A model generated the notes under the pieces. That model ran no database searches. It was not told the DNA's origin and saw only the letters and a list, made by a program, of their open reading frames with translations. From positions 1-9,045 of the forward strand of contig CAMPCT010000072.1 in the NCBI GenBank assembly GCA_946647055.1: a stretch of DNA of 9,045 nucleotides. Direction: 5' to 3'. This stretch comes from an uncultured Atopobium sp. (lineage in GTDB: Bacteria > Actinomycetota > Coriobacteriia > Coriobacteriales > Atopobiaceae). How positions within the stretch are numbered: the stretch's first letter is position 1; every line of letters begins with the position of its first letter. Both the position numbers and the translations under genes were made by a program. Positions 5,812 to 9,045 of the stretch are shown in pieces.

Positions 5812-7221
5812 GTGGCACGGGGGGACGCCAACAAGGGGTACCAGCGCTTGGGGGGCCTGCGACTTCTCGCCGTCGTTGCCTGGCTCGTCATCTGGCAGCT
5901 GGCGTCGTTTGCCGTGGGAAGCCGCCTCCTGCTTGCCGGCCCCCTCGAGACGGTCCTGTGCCTCGCGGGGCTCGTCGTCCGCCGCGAGTTCTGGGCGACG
6001 GTCGCCTTCTCGCTCGTCAGGATAGCGGCGGGATTCGTGGCGTCGTTCGTCCTGGCGCTTGCCCTCGCCTCGATCGCACGACGCCTTCGGGCGGTCGAGG
6101 AGTTCGTCGCCGTCGGCCTTGGCGCGGTCAAGAGCGTGCCCGTCGTGTGCATCGTGGTGCTGCTCCTCATGTTCGTCGGCTCGCGCAACGTGAGTGCCGT
6201 CGCGGTCTTCCTGGTCGCGCTTCCCGCCCTCTACTTCGCGGCGTTCGAGGCCCTCGGCAACCTGGATTCGGGCATGGGCGAGCTGCTGGACGCCTGCGGG
6301 GTTCGTGGTCTGCGTCGCGTGCTTGGCCACGTGTGGCCCTCCATGCACCCCTTCCTCGTCGCCACCTGCAAGAACGTCGTGGGCATGAGTTGGAAGGCGG
6401 GGGTCGCCGCTGAGCTCGTCGGCATGCCCCTGGGAAGCATGGGCGAGCGCATCTACCAGACCAAGCTCCTGCTCGAGACGGGCGAGCTCTTTGCCTGGAC
6501 CATCGTCGTGGTGGTGCTTGCCGCCGCGAGCGAGCGCGCGTTCCTGGCCTTGCTCGCACGCTCGGTTGACGTCTCCCTGCGCCTTGCCACGAGGACACGC
6601 TCCATGGCGGGAGGAGGCGCGTCTGTCGACGAGACCCCGCTGGAGGCACGTCTCGAGGACGTGACCGTCTCGTTCGAGGGGACCGAGGCCCTGTCAGGCG
6701 TCAACCTTGTGGTGGGGGCGGGGGAGCGGGCGTGCCTCTCGGACCCCTCGGGGTCGGGCAAGACCACCCTGCTGCGCCTTCTTGCGGGAATCCTGAGGCC
6801 GGACGCAGGCACCGTCACGGTGGGGTCTGGGGAGGCTCCGGCGAGCGTCTCGGTGATGTCCCAGGAGACCCACCTCCTCGAGCCGGTCTCGGCTGTGGGT
6901 AACGTGGCCTTCCTGGCGGGGGAGTGGCTTGACGAGGCTGCCATCCGGGAGCTGCTCCTCGAGGTGCTGGGACCCGACGAGCTCGACCGCCCCGTGAGCG
7001 AGCTCTCGGGGGGTCAGCGCCGTCGTGTCGAGCTCGTGCGGGCAATGGCCCGCCCCTCGGGGATGGTGCTGCTCGACGAGCCCTTTGCCTCGCTCGACGT
7101 GTCGAGCGTCAACGCGTCCGTCGCCTTCGTGATGCGCCACCTGTGTGGTCGTACGCTCGTCGTGGCGAGCCACCTCGCGGGGACGGCGGCACTGCTCGAT
7201 GCGCGCGAGCTCGCGTTGTGA
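5812..7221 (+). CDS. ABC importer permease fused to its ATPase (SsuC-SsuB-like fusion)
   Basis: One 469-residue polypeptide supplies both membrane and ATP-hydrolysing parts of the importer served by the upstream lipoprotein. The permease half (about 15-250) has around six hydrophobic segments (roughly 15-36, 62-90, 97-122, 125-148, 180-205, 222-249). It also has the EAA-like cytoplasmic loop ELLDACGVRGLRRVLGHVWP (157-176). A linker (about 255-276) leads to the ATPase half (about 279-469): P-loop DPSGSGKTT (311-319), Q-loop Q351, signature LSGGQ (398-402), Walker B VLLDEP (419-424, with E423), D-loop SLD (427-429) and H-loop H454. Two oddities: Walker A begins with Asp instead of the usual Gly, and the ATPase is short (about 190 residues against about 240-260 for SsuB). 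Start: GTG at 5812, 1 nt after the lipoprotein stop, has no Shine-Dalgarno sequence, suggesting coupling; TTG at 5848, after AAGGGG, is an alternative. No stop separates the halves. An internal ATG at 6604 (codon 265) might give a free ATPase. Confidence 0.9.
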   Translation: MARGDANKGYQRLGGLRLLAVVAWLVIWQLASFAVGSRLLLAGPLETVLCLAGLVVRREFWATVAFSLVRIAAGFVASFVLALALASIARRLRAVEEFVAVGLGAVKSVPVVCIVVLLLMFVGSRNVSAVAVFLVALPALYFAAFEALGNLDSGMGELLDACGVRGLRRVLGHVWPSMHPFLVATCKNVVGMSWKAGVAAELVGMPLGSMGERIYQTKLLLETGELFAWTIVVVVLAAASERAFLALLARSVDVSLRLATRTRSMAGGGASVDETPLEARLEDVTVSFEGTEALSGVNLVVGAGERACLSDPSGSGKTTLLRLLAGILRPDAGTVTVGSGEAPASVSVMSQETHLLEPVSAVGNVAFLAGEWLDEAAIRELLLEVLGPDELDRPVSELSGGQRRRVELVRAMARPSGMVLLDEPFASLDVSSVNASVAFVMRHLCGRTLVVASHLAGTAALLDARELAL

Positions 7222-7265
7222 GGTCGGCGACCCCGGCCAGGCAACCCGTGGGAACCGCGCTCTGA

Positions 7266-7280
7266 CCCTTTCTGAAAGGG
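7266..7280. repeat. Inverted repeat between the ABC operon and pckA (CCCTTT-CTG-AAAGGG)
   Basis: Perfect 6-bp arms with a 3-nt loop, 45 nt after the ABC stop codon. No T tract follows, so it is a poor intrinsic terminator. It is about 35 nt upstream of the putative pckA -35, with a palindromic AAAGCTTT (7287-7294) nearby. It may be an operator for pckA or a weak transcript-end hairpin. The rest of the 150-nt gap shows nothing else beyond the pckA promoter and ribosome-binding site. Confidence 0.35.
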
Positions 7281-7311
7281 GGCAACAAAGCTTTAACGTC
7301 CTGTTCCATCT

Positions 7312-7340
7312 TTGGCCACCACGATGGGTCAAGATAGGGT
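7312..7340 (+). promoter_or_regulatory. Putative pckA promoter
   Basis: TTGGCC (7312-7317) and TAGGGT (7335-7340) are spaced by exactly 17 nt and would start a leader of about 25 nt. Both hexamers are only moderate matches. The ribosome-binding site GAAAGGA (7359-7365) follows, 6 nt before the ATG. Confidence 0.35.
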
Positions 7341-7371
7341 CGAGAATGTGTCGGCATAGAAAGGAACGCCC

Positions 7372-8967
7372 ATGATTTCCGATGACTTCGACCGCGTGGG
7401 GATGCGCTACTACCAGAACCGCGTCAACCTCAACCTCAGCCCCACCTCGCTCGTCGAGATAGCCCTCCTGCGTGGCGAGGGCGAGCTCACCTCCACGGGC
7501 TCCCTGCGCATCGTGACGGGCAAGTACACCGGCCGCTCACCTGACGACCGCTTCATCGTCGACACGCCCGAGGTCCACGACAAGATCGCCTGGGGCAAGG
7601 TCAACATGCCCTTCTCCGTCGACGGCTACGAGCGCCTGCGCGACAAGGTCGCCAAGTACCTCGAGGAGCGCGTGGTCTACGTCACGCAGTCCATCGCCGG
7701 TGCCGACAGGCGCTACTCGCGCAAGTTCGAGGTCATCTGCGAGAAGGCCAGCCAGGCCCTCTTCGCGCGCCAGCTCCTCGTGCGTCCCACCGAGCAGGAG
7801 CTGCGCGACTACGAGCCCGACTTCATCGTCATGGTGGCTCCCGACTTCAAGTGCAACCCCGAGGCCGACGGCACCAACTCCGAGGCCTGCGTCCTCATCA
7901 ACCTCACCGAGCGCGTCATCATCGTCGTGGGCACGTCCTACTGCGGCGAGGTCAAGAAGTCCATCTTCTCGACCATGAACTACCTGCTCCCCACCGAGGA
8001 CAACGTCCTGCCCATGCACTGCTCCTGCAACATGAACCCCAGGTCGCACGGCACCACGGTCTTCTTTGGCCTCTCCGGCACGGGCAAGACCACGCTGTCC
8101 GCCGCCGAGGACCGCATGCTCATCGGCGACGACGAGCATGGCTGGGCGTCCGACGCCATCTTCAACATCGAGGGTGGCTGCTATGCCAAGACCATCGGCA
8201 TCACGCCCGAGACCGAGCCCCAGATCGTGAACGCCATCCGCTTCGGCTCCGTCTGCGAGAACGTCGTGATCGACCAGTCCACCCGCGTCGCCAACTACTT
8301 CGACGACACCCTCACCGAGAACGGGCGTGTCGCCTATCCCGTCGAGTTCATCCCCAACGCGGTCACCAAGGGCCGCGCCAAGCGAATTCCCGACGTCGTG
8401 ATCTTCCTCACGGCCGATGCCTTCGGCGTGCTCCCGCCCGTCTCCAAGCTCGACACCGATGCGGCCATGTACCAGTTCATCAGCGGCTTCACGTCGAAGG
8501 TCGCGGGCACCGAGCGCGGCATCAAGGAGCCGCAGCCCACGTTCTCCACGCTCTTTGGCGAGCCCTTCATGCCGCTTGACTCCTCCATCTACGCCAAGAT
8601 GCTCGGCGAGCGCATCGAGCGCGGCGGCACCCGCGTCTACCTCATCAACACCGGTTGGACGGGTGGCCCCTATGGCGTGGGCTCGCGCATCAAGCTGCGC
8701 TACACCCGTGCCATGGTCGACGCGTGCCAGTCGGGCATCATCGACGACGGCGAGTTCGTCCATGACGACCGCTTCAACCTCTGGGTGCCCCTCGAGTGCC
8801 CCGGCGTTCCCTCCGAGCTCCTCAATCCTCGCTCCACCTGGGCGGATGGGGAGGCCTACGACAAGGCAGCCGACGAGCTGGCCCGCATGTTCCAACAGAA
8901 CGACGAGAAGGCGCATCCCACCATGGCGCCCGAGGTTCGCGCCGCCGGACCGCATCCCCTGGCCTAG
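7372..8967 (+). CDS. pckA: Phosphoenolpyruvate carboxykinase, ATP type (EC 4.1.1.49)
   Basis: Cytosolic enzyme for oxaloacetate + ATP = PEP + CO2 + ADP. In fermenting anaerobes it often runs towards oxaloacetate, gaining ATP, but the direction here is inference. The 531-residue length matches the family (E. coli, 540). Seen: GRSPDDRF (54-61, R55 for substrate binding); SYCGEVKKSIFS (189-200; K195 and K196 correspond to the substrate/metal-site lysines); MHCS (215-218, H216 a metal ligand); P-loop GLSGTGKTTLS (233-243); kinase-2 GDDEHGW (252-258) with metal-binding Asp; ENGRVAYP (316-323, R319); and the conserved TGWTGGPYGVGSRIKL (427-442). All key residues appear intact. Start: ATG at 7372 with GAAAGGA 6 nt upstream. 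The ATP-type enzyme, not the GTP-type found in mycobacteria and many other actinobacteria, is one clue to the lineage. It is transcribed on its own, 150 nt after the ABC operon. Confidence 0.97.
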   Translation: MISDDFDRVGMRYYQNRVNLNLSPTSLVEIALLRGEGELTSTGSLRIVTGKYTGRSPDDRFIVDTPEVHDKIAWGKVNMPFSVDGYERLRDKVAKYLEERVVYVTQSIAGADRRYSRKFEVICEKASQALFARQLLVRPTEQELRDYEPDFIVMVAPDFKCNPEADGTNSEACVLINLTERVIIVVGTSYCGEVKKSIFSTMNYLLPTEDNVLPMHCSCNMNPRSHGTTVFFGLSGTGKTTLSAAEDRMLIGDDEHGWASDAIFNIEGGCYAKTIGITPETEPQIVNAIRFGSVCENVVIDQSTRVANYFDDTLTENGRVAYPVEFIPNAVTKGRAKRIPDVVIFLTADAFGVLPPVSKLDTDAAMYQFISGFTSKVAGTERGIKEPQPTFSTLFGEPFMPLDSSIYAKMLGERIERGGTRVYLINTGWTGGPYGVGSRIKLRYTRAMVDACQSGIIDDGEFVHDDRFNLWVPLECPGVPSELLNPRSTWADGEAYDKAADELARMFQQNDEKAHPTMAPEVRAAGPHPLA

Positions 8968-8993
8968 CACGACGTCATATCCAGGCCTTGACG

Positions 8994-9018
8994 GGCGCCT
9001 CCCCATTGCGGAGGCGCC
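8994..9018 (+). terminator. Likely terminator hairpin after pckA
   Basis: A perfect 9-bp stem (GGCGCCTCC 8994-9002 and GGAGGCGCC 9010-9018) with a 7-nt loop, 26 nt after the pckA stop. The sequence that follows is only mildly T-rich (TGCTCGCTATTTC), so it is a strong hairpin with a weak tail. This is common in high-GC genomes, but it is not a textbook intrinsic terminator. Confidence 0.6.
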
Positions 9019-9045
9019 TGCTCGCTATTTCGCCTTCGCGTTCCT

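Noticed and set aside
4803..6188. Open frame of 461 codons on the minus strand opposite the ABC genes
   Set aside because: Arg/Gly/Asp/Val-rich with no family resemblance; it crosses two well-supported plus-strand genes.
7222..7232. GGTCGGCGACC palindrome just after the ABC stop as a terminator
   Set aside because: The stem is only 4-5 bp with a 1-3 nt loop and no T tract follows.
7537..9006. Open frame of 489 codons on the minus strand opposite pckA
   Set aside because: Mirror frame of a strongly conserved gene; it also runs through the terminator hairpin and has no domain.

Overview
The window is high-GC DNA packed with genes, and every protein resembles those of a strictly anaerobic, fermentative bacterium. 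The combination of high GC, an ATP-type PEP carboxykinase, an [FeFe] hydrogenase with a flavoprotein partner, and lipoproteins with actinobacterial-looking signals fits the Coriobacteriia (Olsenella/Atopobium/Collinsella relatives). That placement is inferred from family resemblance; there is no rRNA here to prove it.

Layout. (1) Minus strand, 1-766: a LacX-type aldose 1-epimerase (mutarotase-like) gene that runs off the left edge. (2) Minus strand, 4471 down to 897: a two-gene operon read right to left. The first gene (4471-2645) encodes a flavoprotein made of a NuoF C-terminal iron-sulfur domain fused to a GltD/NfnB-like NAD(P)H oxidoreductase. The second (2651-897) encodes a modular [FeFe] hydrogenase with all H-cluster motifs. 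The two genes overlap by 7 nt, and a strong hairpin terminator (842-870) closes the operon before the epimerase gene. (3) 4472-4742: a 271-nt divergent intergenic region with an AT-rich core, carrying putative promoters for both sides and a short inverted repeat. (4) Plus strand, 4743-7221: a two-gene ABC importer. It consists of a Tat-type lipoprotein that binds substrate, then, 1 nt after its stop, a single polypeptide in which the SsuC-like permease is fused to its ATPase. The ATPase has an altered Walker A motif. (5) Plus strand, 7372-8967: ATP-dependent PEP carboxykinase (pckA), with a hairpin at 8994-9018 as its likely terminator. There is no gene-free stretch longer than 300 bases.

How they work together. 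The flavoprotein and hydrogenase almost certainly form one soluble complex exchanging electrons between NAD(P)H (possibly also ferredoxin) and H+/H2. The partner lacks the usual NuoF FMN/NADH domain and instead carries a GltD-type FAD module. This appears to match the poorly characterised 'glutamate synthase-linked' hydrogenase class (group A2 in HydDB, from memory). The divergent ABC importer belongs to the nitrate/sulfonate/taurine/thiamine-precursor superfamily; its ligand cannot be read from the sequence. pckA and the epimerase gene appear to be independent units of central and sugar metabolism.

The best candidates for a second look are the hydrogenase-flavoprotein pair, the fused permease-ATPase with its Asp-substituted P-loop, and the shared regulatory region between the two operons. 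I see no mobile element, CRISPR array, tRNA or rRNA.
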